A stretch of 64,000 nt of DNA, from the NCBI GenBank assembly GCA_003478935.1, contig QUFP01000008.1:1-64000 (forward strand), in the 5' to 3' direction. Below, piece after piece: positions 17,394 to 26,532 of the stretch. The stretch is from Firmicutes bacterium AF25-13AC (GTDB lineage Bacteria; Bacillota; Clostridia; Lachnospirales; Lachnospiraceae). A program made the translations under genes and the position numbers. The first letter of the stretch is position 1. Every line of letters begins with the position of its first letter. The notes beneath the pieces are model-generated. The model was not told where the DNA came from. It saw nothing but the letters and a program-made list of their open reading frames with translations, and did not search any database.

Positions 17394-17473
17394 GTAGTTT
17401 ATTCTATAAGAATTGATAAAGTAGCACAGTCTATATTTGATATTCATCAATAGAGCTTATGACCTTGCATATC

Positions 17474-18240
17474 TTACTCAGCAAGCGATACCGGAATAAT
17501 GCTTCTTAGCTTACGGTCATTGTACATGACCTCATCCACGATGACATTTACATCAAATGACTTGGAAATATTTTCCTCATTCAAGATATCTGCTGCCTTC
17601 CCATAGAATCGGTCCCCATTTCTGTTCATCATAAATGCCTCATCTGCAATTCGCATTGCATTTGTTGGGTAGTGTGTATTCATTATTGCGCTGATGCCGT
17701 CCTCATGTGCCAGCTTTTCGACCATATTTAGAACAAGGATTTGGTTGTGGAAATCAAGTCCCGTTTCTGGCTCATCTAAAATGATCAGCTTCGGCTCATT
17801 GATGAGTGCCCTTGCGATCAGCACCATCTGCAATTCACCGCCGCTCATGCGGTTACAATCTTTCGCGGCAAGATGCGTGATTCCAGTCTTTTCCATCATC
17901 GCCTCTGCCATCTCAATCTCCTTTGTGCCCGGCTGCTCAAAGAGGCCAAGGTGTGAGCTTCGGCCCATCATGACCATTTCCAGGCCGGTGTAGGAGAAAG
18001 AAAAGCCATGTGTCTGCGGAATATAGGATATCGTGTTCTAGATTTCCTTAGCCTTTAATTGCTGAATGTACTGACCGTTTAAAAGCGAATGACCGCTGCT
18101 CCATGAAAGAAGGCCGATCATGCATTTTAAAAGAGTTGTTTTTCCGATACCATTTGGCCCAAGAATCGATAAGATATGTCCTGCCTCTAATGAAAAAGTC
18201 CTTGAGATGTACGCAGGTACTAGAACTCCGTCAATGGAAC
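17474..18240 (-). pseudogene. Decayed FecE/FepC-type ABC ATPase (iron-siderophore importer)
   Basis: The minus strand encodes most of an ABC ATPase. A Walker A motif GPNGIGKTT appears near 18150, YIPQTHGF (Q-loop) near 18010, MGRSSHLG near 17960, the signature MSGGELQ near 17850 and Walker B LIILDEPETGLD near 17770. These fit the siderophore/vitamin B12 importer class. A TAG (plus-strand CTA at 18038-18040) interrupts the frame between Walker A and the Q-loop. Upstream of Walker A only a short, degraded N-terminus can be read before another stop. No permease or binding-protein partner is nearby. An internal ATG at 17977 could restart a 167-residue product, but it would lack Walker A. The stretch 18241-18347 up to the kinase promoter holds no clear gene, only a possible degraded C-terminus on the plus strand. 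Confidence 0.8.
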
Positions 18241-18347
18241 CCTAGGTTAAGTCAGATGAGATCGAGATCGACCATGACTGGGATGAGACGGCATGGTCAA
18301 AACTGCGGGCATTCCTCTATTATGTTAAATTGTAAGAAAAGTCAAAG

Positions 18348-18376
18348 TTGTATTTCTGTCAGCGGTATGGTATACT
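18348..18376 (+). promoter_or_regulatory. Sigma-A promoter of the FGGY kinase gene
   Basis: TTGTAT (18348-18353), a 17-base spacer and TATACT (18371-18376). It drives the kinase gene with a leader of roughly 75 bases. Confidence 0.65.
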
Positions 18377-18403
18377 GGACAAGCAGTAAAAATCTTGAAA
18401 AAA

Positions 18404-18422
18404 CAGAAAGCTGTACTTTCTG
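18404..18422 (+). promoter_or_regulatory. Inverted repeat, possible operator before the kinase gene
   Basis: CAGAAAG-ctgta-CTTTCTG is a perfect 7-base inverted repeat 27 bases after the -10 box. This is the place where a repressor could block transcription. The cognate regulator is not identifiable. Confidence 0.4.
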
Positions 18423-18455
18423 AAAAGCGTACTAAACGCAGAAATGAGGTCTATT

Positions 18456-20066
18456 ATGGATTCAGTAAAAATGAGAGAGGCCGTAGAGGCTGGAAAGACC
18501 ATTCTTGGTATTGAGTTTGGCTCAACAAGAATCAAGGCAGTGCTGACAAATGATGAGAATACTCCAATCGCACAGGGAGCACATGACTGGGAAAATCGTC
18601 TGGAGAACGGAATCTGGACGTATACTCTTGAGGATATCTGGAGCGGATTGCAGGATGCATATGCAAAGCTGGCAGCAGACGTTAAGTCACAGTGCGGTGC
18701 CAGCTTGAAAAAAATTGGTGCAATAGGATTTTCAGCAATGATGCACGGCTACATGGTATTTGATAAGGAAGGAACACTGATGGTTCCGTTCCGTACCTGG
18801 AGAAATACAATTACTGAGCAGGCAGCAAAACAGCTGACAGCTGCATTTTCATTTAATATTCCGCAGCGTTGGAGCATTGCTCATCTGTATCAGGCAATTT
18901 TAAATGGTGAGGAGCATCTTCCACGCATTGACTATTTGTCCACACTGGCAGGTTATGTTCACTGGAAGTTAACTGGAAAGAGAGTGCTTGGCGTCGGAGA
19001 GGCATCTGGTATGTTCCCTATTGACAGCAAGACAAAGGATTACGATCAGAACATGGTTGAAACCTTTGATAAGCTCATTGCACCGAAGGGATATTCCTGG
19101 AAGCTGCGTGACATTTTACCGCAGGTACTTGTAGCAGGAGAGCCAGCCGGTAATTTGACACAAGAGGGCGCAAAGCTCTTAGATCCAAGCGGTGAGCTTG
19201 AAGCTGGTATTCCAATGTGTCCGCCGGAAGGTGATGCCGGAACTGGTATGGTAGCAACAAATAGTGTAACTGTACATACAGGAAATGTATCAGCAGGAAC
19301 ATCTGTATTTGCAATGGTTGTCATGGACGAGAACGAGACATTAAAGAAGGTTCACGAGGAAATCGATATGGTAACAACACCAGATGGTCTTCCGGTAGCA
19401 ATGGCTCACTGCAATAACTGTACCTCTGACCTGAATGCATGGGTAGGAATCTTTAAGGAGTTTCAGCAGGCGCTTGGTGTTCCGGTTGATATGAATCAGC
19501 TCTTCTCAGTACTGTATAATAAGGCACTTGAGGGCGATGTTGACTGCGGTGGTCTGATGGCATATAACTATTTCTCAGGAGAAAGCATCACAGGCTTTGA
19601 AGAGGGCCGTCCGCTGTTTGTGCGTACACCAGACAGCAAGTTTACACTTGCAAACTTCATGAGAACTCATCTGTACACCTCTCTTGGCGCATTAAAGGTA
19701 GGTCTTGATATTCTGTTTAAGGAAGAGGGCGTAAAGCTTGACAATATCTACGGCCATGGCGGTCTGTTCAAGACAAAGGGTGTTGGACAGCGTATAATGG
19801 CAGCAGCAATCAATGCACCTGTATCATTGATGGAGACAGCAGGAGAAGGTGGTGCATGGGGAATTGCACTGCTTGCTTCCTATATGCTTAATAAGAAAGA
19901 AAACCAGCCATTAGATGCGTTCCTTTCAGAAGAAGTATTCCACGGTGAGACTGGTGTTCGCATGGAGCCAAATGCAGAAGATGTAGCTGGATTTGATGCG
20001 TTCATTCAGAGATATAAAGAGTGTCTGTCAGTAGAGCGCGCAGCTGTAGAGAGTTTGCCACTGTAA
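18456..20066 (+). CDS. FGGY-family carbohydrate kinase
   Basis: A 536-residue ATP-dependent sugar kinase of the FGGY family, which phosphorylates pentuloses, hexuloses or polyols. The start ATG 18456 is preferred over ATG 18444 because GAGGT lies 7 bases before it. The first ATP-binding motif reads [13 protein letters not shown] near the N-terminus; the middle contains [11 protein letters not shown] and [16 protein letters not shown]; the C-terminal FGGY signature region includes [20 protein letters not shown] and [14 protein letters not shown]. The sugar is uncertain: ribulokinase- or xylulokinase-like roles fit a strain that degrades arabinan and RG-I. The gene is alone, with its own promoter, operator-like repeat and terminator. 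Confidence 0.85.
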   Translation: MDSVKMREAVEAGKTILGIEFGSTRIKAVLTNDENTPIAQGAHDWENRLENGIWTYTLEDIWSGLQDAYAKLAADVKSQCGASLKKIGAIGFSAMMHGYMVFDKEGTLMVPFRTWRNTITEQAAKQLTAAFSFNIPQRWSIAHLYQAILNGEEHLPRIDYLSTLAGYVHWKLTGKRVLGVGEASGMFPIDSKTKDYDQNMVETFDKLIAPKGYSWKLRDILPQVLVAGEPAGNLTQEGAKLLDPSGELEAGIPMCPPEGDAGTGMVATNSVTVHTGNVSAGTSVFAMVVMDENETLKKVHEEIDMVTTPDGLPVAMAHCNNCTSDLNAWVGIFKEFQQALGVPVDMNQLFSVLYNKALEGDVDCGGLMAYNYFSGESITGFEEGRPLFVRTPDSKFTLANFMRTHLYTSLGALKVGLDILFKEEGVKLDNIYGHGGLFKTKGVGQRIMAAAINAPVSLMETAGEGGAWGIALLASYMLNKKENQPLDAFLSEEVFHGETGVRMEPNAEDVAGFDAFIQRYKECLSVERAAVESLPL

Positions 20067-20074
20067 TAGATAGT

Positions 20075-20112
20075 ATGGTCCGTATCCGACATTTGGTTGC
20101 GGACCATTTTTA
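20075..20112 (+). terminator. Rho-independent terminator of the kinase gene
   Basis: ATGGTCCG (20075-20082) pairs perfectly with CGGACCAT (20100-20107), followed by TTTTT. Confidence 0.8.
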
Positions 20113-20151
20113 AATTAAGTGCAAACTATTTTATAGTAAAAGGAGTTCAGC

Positions 20152-21327
20152 ATGAAATACCATAAACCATCATTTTTTGATCAATTTAAGTGTATTGGTT
20201 CTGCCTGTACAGATACCTGCTGTGCCGGATGGGAAATCGAAGTTGATGAGACAACGGCGGAAGGGTATCTTGCAGAAAAGGGTGCATTTGGTGATCGTCT
20301 GCGCCGTGAGATTGGAAGCGAGCCGGGAGAATATTTCTTTAAATTAAAAAACAATCGCTGCCCATTTTTAAATAAAGAAAATCTATGCGATATTTTTATC
20401 AATCTGGGAGAAGACAGACTTTGCGATATCTGCCGTGAGCATCCAAGGTTTTATAATTGGTTTGGCGATTACACGGAAGTAGGTCTGGGACTATGCTGTG
20501 AAGAGGCAGAGAGACTTTTATTTTCTGACAGTAAGTCGCTTACATTTGTGGAAGAAGTTACGCAGGATGAAGAACAAGACTACAGTGATGAGGATGAATA
20601 TACAGATGCTTCTGACCTATTAGACGACGAATCAGAAGAATGTGAGCAGATGCTTGAAGAACGAAAAGCAATCTTCTCAATTCTACAAAACCGTAAAAAA
20701 AATATCGGCGCACGCCTAAAGAGACTGCTTTTGCAGCTGCCATACGCAGATGAAATGTTGCTTCTGACAGTTCCAATCTTGGAGTGGGACGATCCAGAAT
20801 CTATTCCGAAATTAGACTATAATGCAAAGCCAAGCACGAATACACTAAAAAGCAGTGCATTATTTTTGATTCGCTTTTTTGGAGGAATGGAGTCACTTGA
20901 CGAAACATGGCCGTCCATGATGAAAGAGCTTGAACAAAACATTGATAGTTTAATAGATGTTGATAAAGCAGCAGAGTTCACTCAATTCATGAAGGGCGAG
21001 AATCGCTTATACGAGTACGAACATATTGCAGTGTACTTAGTCTATCGCTATTATCCAGAGATTTTATTTGATGGTCAGATTGAAGCAAAAATTCTGTTTG
21101 CGGCTGCCTCCATTTGCCTACTATTTCTTATGGACTTACAGTGTTTTCAGAAAAACACCGCTTACACACAGCAAGATCGCATTGAATTAGTACGGCGCTT
21201 CTCAAAGGAAATCGAATACTGCCCAGAAAATATGGAACGCTTCGAAAAGTGCTGCACCGAGCAATACGAGGATTTACTTAATAGTATTTTCAATCTATGC
21301 CATATTTTTGCCGGGGAAATATCGTAA
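20152..21327 (+). CDS. FliB-family lysine-N-methylase-like protein
   Basis: A 391-residue protein of the family named after FliB, which methylates flagellin lysines in Salmonella. The cysteine-rich N-terminal motif CIGSACTDTCCAGWEI (Cys14, 19, 23 and 24) is diagnostic, followed by NNRCPFLNKENLCDIF, DRLCDICREHPRF and GLCCEEAERLL, which probably bind a metal cluster. A strongly acidic stretch (DEEQDYSDEDEYTD) at about 140-155 looks like a linker. No flagellar genes are present here and the family is common in Clostridia as isolated genes, so its target is unknown. The ATG follows AAAGGAG. It has no signal peptide. Confidence 0.8.
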   Translation: MKYHKPSFFDQFKCIGSACTDTCCAGWEIEVDETTAEGYLAEKGAFGDRLRREIGSEPGEYFFKLKNNRCPFLNKENLCDIFINLGEDRLCDICREHPRFYNWFGDYTEVGLGLCCEEAERLLFSDSKSLTFVEEVTQDEEQDYSDEDEYTDASDLLDDESEECEQMLEERKAIFSILQNRKKNIGARLKRLLLQLPYADEMLLLTVPILEWDDPESIPKLDYNAKPSTNTLKSSALFLIRFFGGMESLDETWPSMMKELEQNIDSLIDVDKAAEFTQFMKGENRLYEYEHIAVYLVYRYYPEILFDGQIEAKILFAAASICLLFLMDLQCFQKNTAYTQQDRIELVRRFSKEIEYCPENMERFEKCCTEQYEDLLNSIFNLCHIFAGEIS

Positions 21328-21404
21328 CCTGAGGCCGCATTCATAACCTACCGGGCTGCACCCCCGATGTATTGAAAAAAGTGCAAAGAAACGCATTTGT
21401 CCGC

Positions 21405-21436
21405 TTGTAAGATTTTAGGGGATATGCTATTATAAT
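21405..21436 (+). promoter_or_regulatory. Promoter of pflB
   Basis: TTGTAA (21405-21410) lies 17 bases before TATTAT (21428-21433), which overlaps a perfect TATAAT (21431-21436). Either could serve as the -10 box. Confidence 0.6.
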
Positions 21437-21442
21437 GTCAGA

Positions 21443-21593
21443 CCAAAGGTTAAGACACAAACGGCGACAGGTGGATGTGCAGCATCGCCGGGAATCGAAG
21501 AAATAAAAAACATTAATTCGGTTTCGGGTGATGCGGCACATGATAGGGCCCCTGACCGGGGGTGTCAGCAAATTTTAAAGGAGGTTTTTTATC
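21443..21593 (+). other. Structured 5' leader of pflB, unassigned
   Basis: About 150 untranslated bases precede pflB. They can form GGCGA/TCGCC (near 21463-21490), an imperfect GAATCGAA/TTCGGTTTC pairing, and a GC-rich CCCC/GGGG hairpin just before the AAAGGAGG ribosome site. I compared it by eye with the ZTP, THF, fluoride and cyclic-di-GMP riboswitch cores and found no convincing match. It may be a regulator target or mRNA-stability element. Confidence 0.3.
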
Positions 21594-23837
21594 ATGAAAC
21601 AGTTTGAAGCATGGGCTGGTTTTAAGGGCAGACTCTGGAAAGAGGAAGTTAACACCCGCGATTTCATTCAGAACAACTATACTCCATATGATGGAGATGC
21701 ATCCTTCCTTGCAGATGCTACTGAGGCTACAGATAAGCTTTGGGGAGAGCTGCAGGAGTTAAATAAGCAGGCTAGAGCAAAGGGCGGCGTACTGGATATG
21801 GATACCGATATCGTTTCCAGCATCACATCCCATGGCCCGGGATACCTGGATAAGGATCTTGAGAAGGTTGTAGGTCTTCAGACTGATAAGCCTTTAAAGA
21901 GAGCATTCATGCCTTACGGCGGTATCAGAATGGCAGAGGAGTCCTGCGAGATGTACGGATATACTCCAAGCCCAGAGCTGCACAAGATCTTCACTGTATA
22001 TCACAAGACCCACAATCAGGGCGTATTTGATGCATATACACCAGAGATTCGTGCTGCACGTAAGAACAAGATCATTACTGGTCTGCCGGATACCTACGGC
22101 CGTGGCCGTATCGTAGGCGACTATCGTCGTATCGCTCTGTACGGAATTGACTTCCTTGTTGCTGAGAAGCAGAAGGATCTGGCTAACTGCGGCGATGGTA
22201 CTATGACTGATGATGTAATCCGTCAGAGAGAAGAGCTGGCTGATCAGATCAGAGCACTGAAGGATATGAAGGTTATGGCTGCAAGCTATGGCTTCGATAT
22301 TTCCGAGCCGGCTAAGACCGCTCAGGAAGCAGTTCAGTGGCTGTACTTCGGATACTTAGCAGCTATCAAGACTCAGAACGGTGCTGCAATGTCCATCGGA
22401 CGTGTATCCACTTTCATTGATATTTATATGCAGAGAGACCTTGAGAATGGCGTTATCAACGAGACCCAGGCTCAGGAGATCATTGACCACTTCGTAATGA
22501 AGCTGCGTATGGTTAAGTTTGCTCGTATTCAGTCTTACAACGAGCTGTTCTCTGGTGACCCGGTATGGGCTACTCTGGCTATCGCTGGTCTTGGCGTAGA
22601 CGGACGTTCCATGGTTACTAAGAACGATTATCGTATCCTGCATACACTGGAGACTATGGGACCGGCTCCGGAACCGAACATGACTGTTCTGTATTCCAAG
22701 AACCTGCCAGAGTACTTCCGTAAGTATGCTGCAGAGGTTTCCATTAAGACATCTTCTATCCAGTATGAGAATGATGATGTTATGCGTGTTGTATGGGGCG
22801 ATGACTACTCCATCTGCTGCTGTGTATCCGCTACACAGACCGGTAAGGAAATGCAGTTCTTCGGCGCTCGTGCAAACCTGGCTAAGTGTCTGCTTTACGC
22901 TATCAACGGTGGTGTTGATGAGAAGACAAAGGCTCAGGTAGGTCCGGCATACAAGCCGATCACTTCCGAGTATCTGGATTATGATGAAGTTGTTAAGAAG
23001 TATGACGTTATGATGGATTGGCTGGCAGGAATGTATGTAAATACTCTGAACCTGATCCAGTATATGCATGACAAGTACTACTACGAGGCAGCTGAGATGG
23101 CTCTGATCGATACCGATGTACGTCGTACATTCGCTACTGGTATCGCAGGATTCTCTCACACAGTTGACTCCTTAAGTGCTATTAAGTACGCAAAGGTTAA
23201 GACTGTACGTGACGAGAGCGGTCTGGTTGTTGATTATGAGATCGAGGGAGACTTCCCACGCTACGGTAACGATGATGATCGTGCAGATGACATCGCTGTA
23301 GAGCTGTTAGGACAGTTCCTGACCAAGATCAAGAAGCGTCACACCTATCGTAACTCTGAGCCGACAACCTCTATCCTGACCATTACTTCTAACGTAGTTT
23401 ATGGTAAGGCTACTGGTGCTCTTCCGGATGGTCGTCCAGCTGGTGAGCCACTGTCTCCAGGTGCTAACCCGTCTTACGGCGCTGAGAAGAACGGTCTGCT
23501 TGCATCTCTGAACTCTGTTGCTAAGCTGCCATACGAGTGGGCTCTGGATGGTATTTCCAATACCCAGACCATCAACCCGAGTGCACTTGGAAACACTGAG
23601 GAAGAGCGCGTAAACAACCTTGTACAGGCTATGGATGGCTACTTTGCAAATGGTGCTCATCACCTGAACGTAAACGTATTTGGTGTTGAGAAGCTTCTGG
23701 ATTGCCAGGCACATCCGGAGAAGCCAGAGTATGCTAACTTCACAATCCGTGTATCTGGTTATGCAGTTAAGTTCATCGATCTGACCAAGGAGCAGCAGGA
23801 CGACGTTATCAAGAGAACTTGCCATTCCTTCCTGTAA
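21594..23837 (+). CDS. pflB: Pyruvate formate-lyase (formate C-acetyltransferase)
   Basis: A 747-residue glycyl-radical enzyme that converts pyruvate and CoA to acetyl-CoA and formate during fermentation. The adjacent active-site cysteines lie in [10 protein letters not shown] (Cys409-Cys410 preceding Val-Ser), and the glycyl radical site is Gly722 in RVSGYAVKF, 26 residues from the C-terminus. The length matches the PflB family (about 740-760). A near-perfect AAAGGAGG ribosome site and strong bias toward frequent codons suggest high expression. The activating enzyme follows at 24014. It is oxygen-sensitive, consistent with a strict anaerobe. PflB is favoured over choline or glycerol lyase relatives by its length, its Cys-Cys pair and its pflA neighbour. 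Confidence 0.97.
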   Translation: MKQFEAWAGFKGRLWKEEVNTRDFIQNNYTPYDGDASFLADATEATDKLWGELQELNKQARAKGGVLDMDTDIVSSITSHGPGYLDKDLEKVVGLQTDKPLKRAFMPYGGIRMAEESCEMYGYTPSPELHKIFTVYHKTHNQGVFDAYTPEIRAARKNKIITGLPDTYGRGRIVGDYRRIALYGIDFLVAEKQKDLANCGDGTMTDDVIRQREELADQIRALKDMKVMAASYGFDISEPAKTAQEAVQWLYFGYLAAIKTQNGAAMSIGRVSTFIDIYMQRDLENGVINETQAQEIIDHFVMKLRMVKFARIQSYNELFSGDPVWATLAIAGLGVDGRSMVTKNDYRILHTLETMGPAPEPNMTVLYSKNLPEYFRKYAAEVSIKTSSIQYENDDVMRVVWGDDYSICCCVSATQTGKEMQFFGARANLAKCLLYAINGGVDEKTKAQVGPAYKPITSEYLDYDEVVKKYDVMMDWLAGMYVNTLNLIQYMHDKYYYEAAEMALIDTDVRRTFATGIAGFSHTVDSLSAIKYAKVKTVRDESGLVVDYEIEGDFPRYGNDDDRADDIAVELLGQFLTKIKKRHTYRNSEPTTSILTITSNVVYGKATGALPDGRPAGEPLSPGANPSYGAEKNGLLASLNSVAKLPYEWALDGISNTQTINPSALGNTEEERVNNLVQAMDGYFANGAHHLNVNVFGVEKLLDCQAHPEKPEYANFTIRVSGYAVKFIDLTKEQQDDVIKRTCHSFL

Positions 23838-23914
23838 TTAGGAGCAGTGACAGACTCGATTGATTTCGATCTGAACAAATCAGAATAGATTTGCTGTAAA
23901 TTTATAAAACTAAT

Positions 23915-23950
23915 ACAGGCGGAGGGTGCTTTGGCACTCCCGCCTGTTTT
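23915..23950 (+). terminator. Hairpin between pflB and pflA (terminator or attenuator)
   Basis: ACAGGCGGAGGGTGC pairs with GCACTCCCGCCTGT over a short loop, followed by only TTTTACT. The stable stem and weak T-run suggest partial termination, allowing lower expression of pflA than pflB. Confidence 0.7.
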
Positions 23951-24013
23951 ACTACAAAATAATAGTAAACGTGAAGATATGAAGTTCACAAAACAAGAAA
24001 GGAAAAAAATATT

Positions 24014-24766
24014 ATGATTCAAGGCGTTGTTCATTCTTTGGAATCTTTTGGTTCTGCAGACGGACCAGGAGTTCGTTATCTCGTATTTTTAAATGGCTGC
24101 AATTTGCGCTGTAAATATTGCCACAATCCAGATACATGGGCAAAGAAAGACGTACAACTTTTAACAGCTGACGAAATTTTAGAAAAGGCAGTTCGTTATA
24201 GAAATTATTGGGGCGACAAGGGCGGCATCACTGTAAGTGGAGGAGAGCCACTTTTACAGATGGAGTTCATGAACGATCTGTTTGCAAAGGCAAAGAAGTT
24301 AAAGATCAATACATGTATCGACACCGCAGGAGAGCCATTTACGAGAGAAGAGCCATTCTTCGGACAGTTAGAGCAACTGATGACAAATACCGACGTGCTT
24401 CTCTTTGATTTAAAGCATATTGATCCAGAAAAGCACAAGGCGTTGACTGGCAAGACAAACGAGAATATCCTTGATATGGCAAGATATCTTTCCGATATTA
24501 ATAAGCCAATCTGGATCCGTCACGTGCTTGTACCAGGCATCAACAGCGACGAAGAGTCACTGACAAAACTTCATGAGTTCATCAGCACCTTAAATAATGT
24601 ATATCGTATCGATGTACTTCCATACCATACACTCGGAGTATTCAAATGGAAAGAGCTTGGAATCAAGTATGGTCTTGAAGGTGTACCAACTCCAACCAAG
24701 GAAGAAGTCGAACTGGCAAGAAAGATTCTTTGCGTAGACGAGTACAATCGCTACAAGAACGCATAA
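24014..24766 (+). CDS. pflA: Pyruvate formate-lyase activating enzyme
   Basis: A 250-residue radical SAM enzyme that installs the glycyl radical on PflB. The CxxxCxxC cluster motif is CNLRCKYC (Cys29, Cys33, Cys36), followed by HNPDTW, the TVSGGEPLLQ glycine-rich SAM-binding segment and LFDLKHIDPEKH. Length and motifs match PflA rather than the longer activases with extra ferredoxin domains. The gene is 176 bases after pflB, beyond a hairpin, and has an AAGAAAGGA ribosome site. It acts in the cytosol with a flavodoxin or ferredoxin as electron donor. Confidence 0.96.
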   Translation: MIQGVVHSLESFGSADGPGVRYLVFLNGCNLRCKYCHNPDTWAKKDVQLLTADEILEKAVRYRNYWGDKGGITVSGGEPLLQMEFMNDLFAKAKKLKINTCIDTAGEPFTREEPFFGQLEQLMTNTDVLLFDLKHIDPEKHKALTGKTNENILDMARYLSDINKPIWIRHVLVPGINSDEESLTKLHEFISTLNNVYRIDVLPYHTLGVFKWKELGIKYGLEGVPTPTKEEVELARKILCVDEYNRYKNA

Positions 24767-24814
24767 AAGCCATAAATTTGTATAAAAAACCATTGGGGAA
24801 TGATCTGATATGAT

Positions 24815-24865
24815 ACCTCTTAAGTAGACAAGGCAAATAACCAAAATCTACTTAGGAGGTTTTTT
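24815..24865 (+). terminator. Rho-independent terminator of pflA
   Basis: ACCTCtTAAGTAGA pairs with TCTACTTAgGAGGT, followed by TTTTT. Confidence 0.85.
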
Positions 24866-24954
24866 GCTACAGTTCACTGGACGCCAATTCGCAAAACCGC
24901 AAGTCACTTGAACTGTTGTAACAAAAATTTCACTGAAAATAGGAAAATTTCCCA

Positions 24955-24983
24955 TTGCCAAAGAAAAAAATATCATGTATAGT
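24955..24983 (+). promoter_or_regulatory. Sigma-A promoter of the lacI-type gene
   Basis: TTGCCA (24955-24960), a 17-base spacer and TATAGT (24978-24983). It is immediately followed by a LacI-type palindrome at 24997. Confidence 0.65.
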
Positions 24984-24996
24984 TAAAGAAAAGAGG

Positions 24997-25014
24997 TTTG
25001 AAACCGCTTGCAAA
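24997..25014 (+). promoter_or_regulatory. LacI-type operator, probable autoregulation site
   Basis: TTTGAAACCGCTTGCAAA is a palindrome of the form TTTG.AA.CG.TT.CAAA, centred on CG as in LacI/CcpA-family operators. It lies 13 bases after the -10 box, so binding would block the regulator's own transcription. CcpA binding to this cre-like site is an alternative. Confidence 0.65.
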
Positions 25015-25067
25015 GGACAGCTTGAATAAAAATTGCACAGCGGGTGACAGAAAGGCATGGTACATTT

Positions 25068-26120
25068 ATGGCAAAAGAGCGTGCGAATATTTATACAATC
25101 GCAAAAGAGGCTGGTGTATCCCCGGCAACAGTTTCGCGCGTGCTGACCAATAACGCCAGAGTCAGTAAAGAAAAGCGTGAAAAAGTACAAAGCGTGATAC
25201 AAAAATATGGATACACACCAAATGCGCTGGCACAAGGTCTTAGTAACTCAAAAACAAGGTCGATTGGTCTAATGATTGCTGATATTTATAGCCCATTCTA
25301 TTCAGCGGTAGCGACAGAATGTGAAAAAGCAGCAGATAAAGCAGGCTATCTGCTGTTGATGCTTACGTCGTTGGGTGATCCAGAGCTTGAAAAAAAGCAG
25401 TTAATGAAGTTGTATGAGCAGCAGGTGGATGCAATTATCGTAGTTGGCGGTGTAATAGACAGAATTGCGGTAGATGAAGAATATGTAGAACAGCTTAATC
25501 ATATCTTGGAAAGCACACCAATTATAGCAACAAATCGTCCTGTAGGTGTGAGAAATTGTAAGATACATCTTGATGAGGGCGGCAGCATGGATCTGGCGAT
25601 GGACTATTTATTTAGTCTTGGCCATGAAAAGATTGCAACAATTGGAGGACGAAAGGATGCGAAGTCTACACTGGAAAAGCGTATGCGATATCGCACAATG
25701 CTTAGGCAAAGAGGAATTGTATATCGTGAAGATTACGTATTTGATTCCATTGATTATTCTAATGATAGCGGTTACAACTGTACGAAAGAGCTTTTAAAAA
25801 ATCCAGATCGACCAACAGCAATAGTGGCAATCAACGATTTTACGGCAGCAGGTGTACTTAGGGCAATTCACGATGAAGGACTTCGTGTTCCACAGGATAT
25901 CTCAGTAGTAGCATTTGATAATACGTACCTGTCAGGTGCATTGACACCGGCATTGACATCAGTAGGAGCCAACTATACAGAGTTTGCAAAGCATCTTGTA
26001 GAGGCAGCAATCCGCGCATCAGAGAACGAGACATGCCCTGAGGACTATATGGTTCCGGTTGGCATTAGCGTAAGAGATTCCTGCACACATGTGCCCGAAG
26101 AAAATTTTCGAGGAATATGA
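25068..26120 (+). CDS. LacI-family transcriptional regulator
   Basis: A 350-residue repressor. The start ATG 25068 is preferred over the in-frame GTG 25044, which lacks a ribosome site; AGAAAGG precedes the ATG. The N-terminal helix-turn-helix is NIYTIAKEAGVSPATVSRVLTN, followed by the hinge (GYTPNALAQGLS) and a periplasmic-binding-like sugar-sensing domain (SIGLMIADIYSPFYSA, AIVAINDFTAAG, ISVVAFDNTYLSG). It faces the second sugar importer, and four matching palindromes lie at 24997, 26118, 26327 and 26432. The inference is a repressor of the importer and the following beta-galactosidase genes that responds to a galactoside or arabinogalactan-derived sugar. The inducer is unknown. Confidence 0.92.
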   Translation: MAKERANIYTIAKEAGVSPATVSRVLTNNARVSKEKREKVQSVIQKYGYTPNALAQGLSNSKTRSIGLMIADIYSPFYSAVATECEKAADKAGYLLLMLTSLGDPELEKKQLMKLYEQQVDAIIVVGGVIDRIAVDEEYVEQLNHILESTPIIATNRPVGVRNCKIHLDEGGSMDLAMDYLFSLGHEKIATIGGRKDAKSTLEKRMRYRTMLRQRGIVYREDYVFDSIDYSNDSGYNCTKELLKNPDRPTAIVAINDFTAAGVLRAIHDEGLRVPQDISVVAFDNTYLSGALTPALTSVGANYTEFAKHLVEAAIRASENETCPEDYMVPVGISVRDSCTHVPEENFRGI

Positions 26121-26131
26121 AAGTGGTTTCA
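26118..26131 (+). promoter_or_regulatory. LacI-type operator overlapping the lacI stop codon
   Basis: TGAAAGTGGTTTCA, extended to a TA...TA palindrome (26116-26133). Its centre is 209 bases from the operator at 26327, close to 20 helical turns. Confidence 0.6.
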
Positions 26132-26187
26132 TAAGGTCAAAGGAAGACTGAAAATAGGCAAAATAGGCTAGTATAACAAGAAATCAA

Positions 26188-26216
26188 GGAGTGACATATG
26201 TTCACTCCTATTTTAA
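26188..26216 (+). terminator. Terminator of the lacI-type gene
   Basis: AGGAGTGA (26188-26195) pairs with TCACTCCT (26203-26210), followed by ATTTTAATT. The rest of the 412-base gap 26121-26532 holds the promoter and operators listed separately and no gene. Confidence 0.6.
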
Positions 26217-26291
26217 TTGTAAAATATGCACAATAAAGAGGCTTGTATATTAGTGAGTTATTACAAAGATGTTAGAATGCGCAAAAATATG

Positions 26292-26319
26292 TTGACATAT
26301 CAGATAAAAAATATATAAT
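26292..26319 (+). promoter_or_regulatory. Strong sigma-A promoter of the second sugar importer
   Basis: TTGACA (26292-26297), a 16-base spacer and TATAAT (26314-26319). Both boxes are perfect consensus. The predicted start site is at the edge of the operator at 26327. Confidence 0.85.
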
Positions 26320-26326
26320 AAAGCTA

Positions 26327-26340
26327 TGAAAAGGGTTTCA
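26327..26340 (+). promoter_or_regulatory. LacI-type operator at the importer transcription start
   Basis: TGAAAAGGGTTTCA, 7 bases after the -10 box. Repressor bound here would block initiation or early elongation. Confidence 0.65.
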
Positions 26341-26431
26341 GCAAGGATGGTTGAAATGCACGAATGAAATCTCAACTTTCTGATAGAAAATATACATAAT
26401 GTGTCATGAATTTATTTTTTTATGAGAAGGA

Positions 26432-26445
26432 TGAAAGCGGTTTCA
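26432..26445 (+). promoter_or_regulatory. LacI-type operator in the importer leader
   Basis: TGAAAGCGGTTTCA, a palindrome with a central CG. It is centred 105 bases (10 helical turns) from the operator at 26327, inside the untranslated leader. Confidence 0.65.
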
Positions 26446-26532
26446 CAAATGCGCCAAATAAACCTATAAACCATGAACGCAGCAGGAGCTGAAATTCAAA
26501 TTTTATTCTTTATTATTATTAAGGAGGGTAAC

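Noticed and set aside
18241..18347. Short plus-strand C-terminal gene remnant upstream of the kinase promoter
   Set aside because: A protein-like acidic stretch can be read, but only with an assumed extra base and without any recognised family, so it is not annotated as a gene.
21443..21593. ZTP (pfl motif), THF, fluoride or cyclic-di-GMP riboswitch upstream of pflB
   Set aside because: None of the conserved core words of these classes could be placed in the leader by eye; kept only as an unassigned structured leader.
22356..23159. Long minus-strand open frame inside pflB (and many similar antisense frames elsewhere)
   Set aside because: It is opposite a certain, strongly codon-biased gene, has no ribosome site or recognisable domain, and is explained by codon bias of the sense gene.
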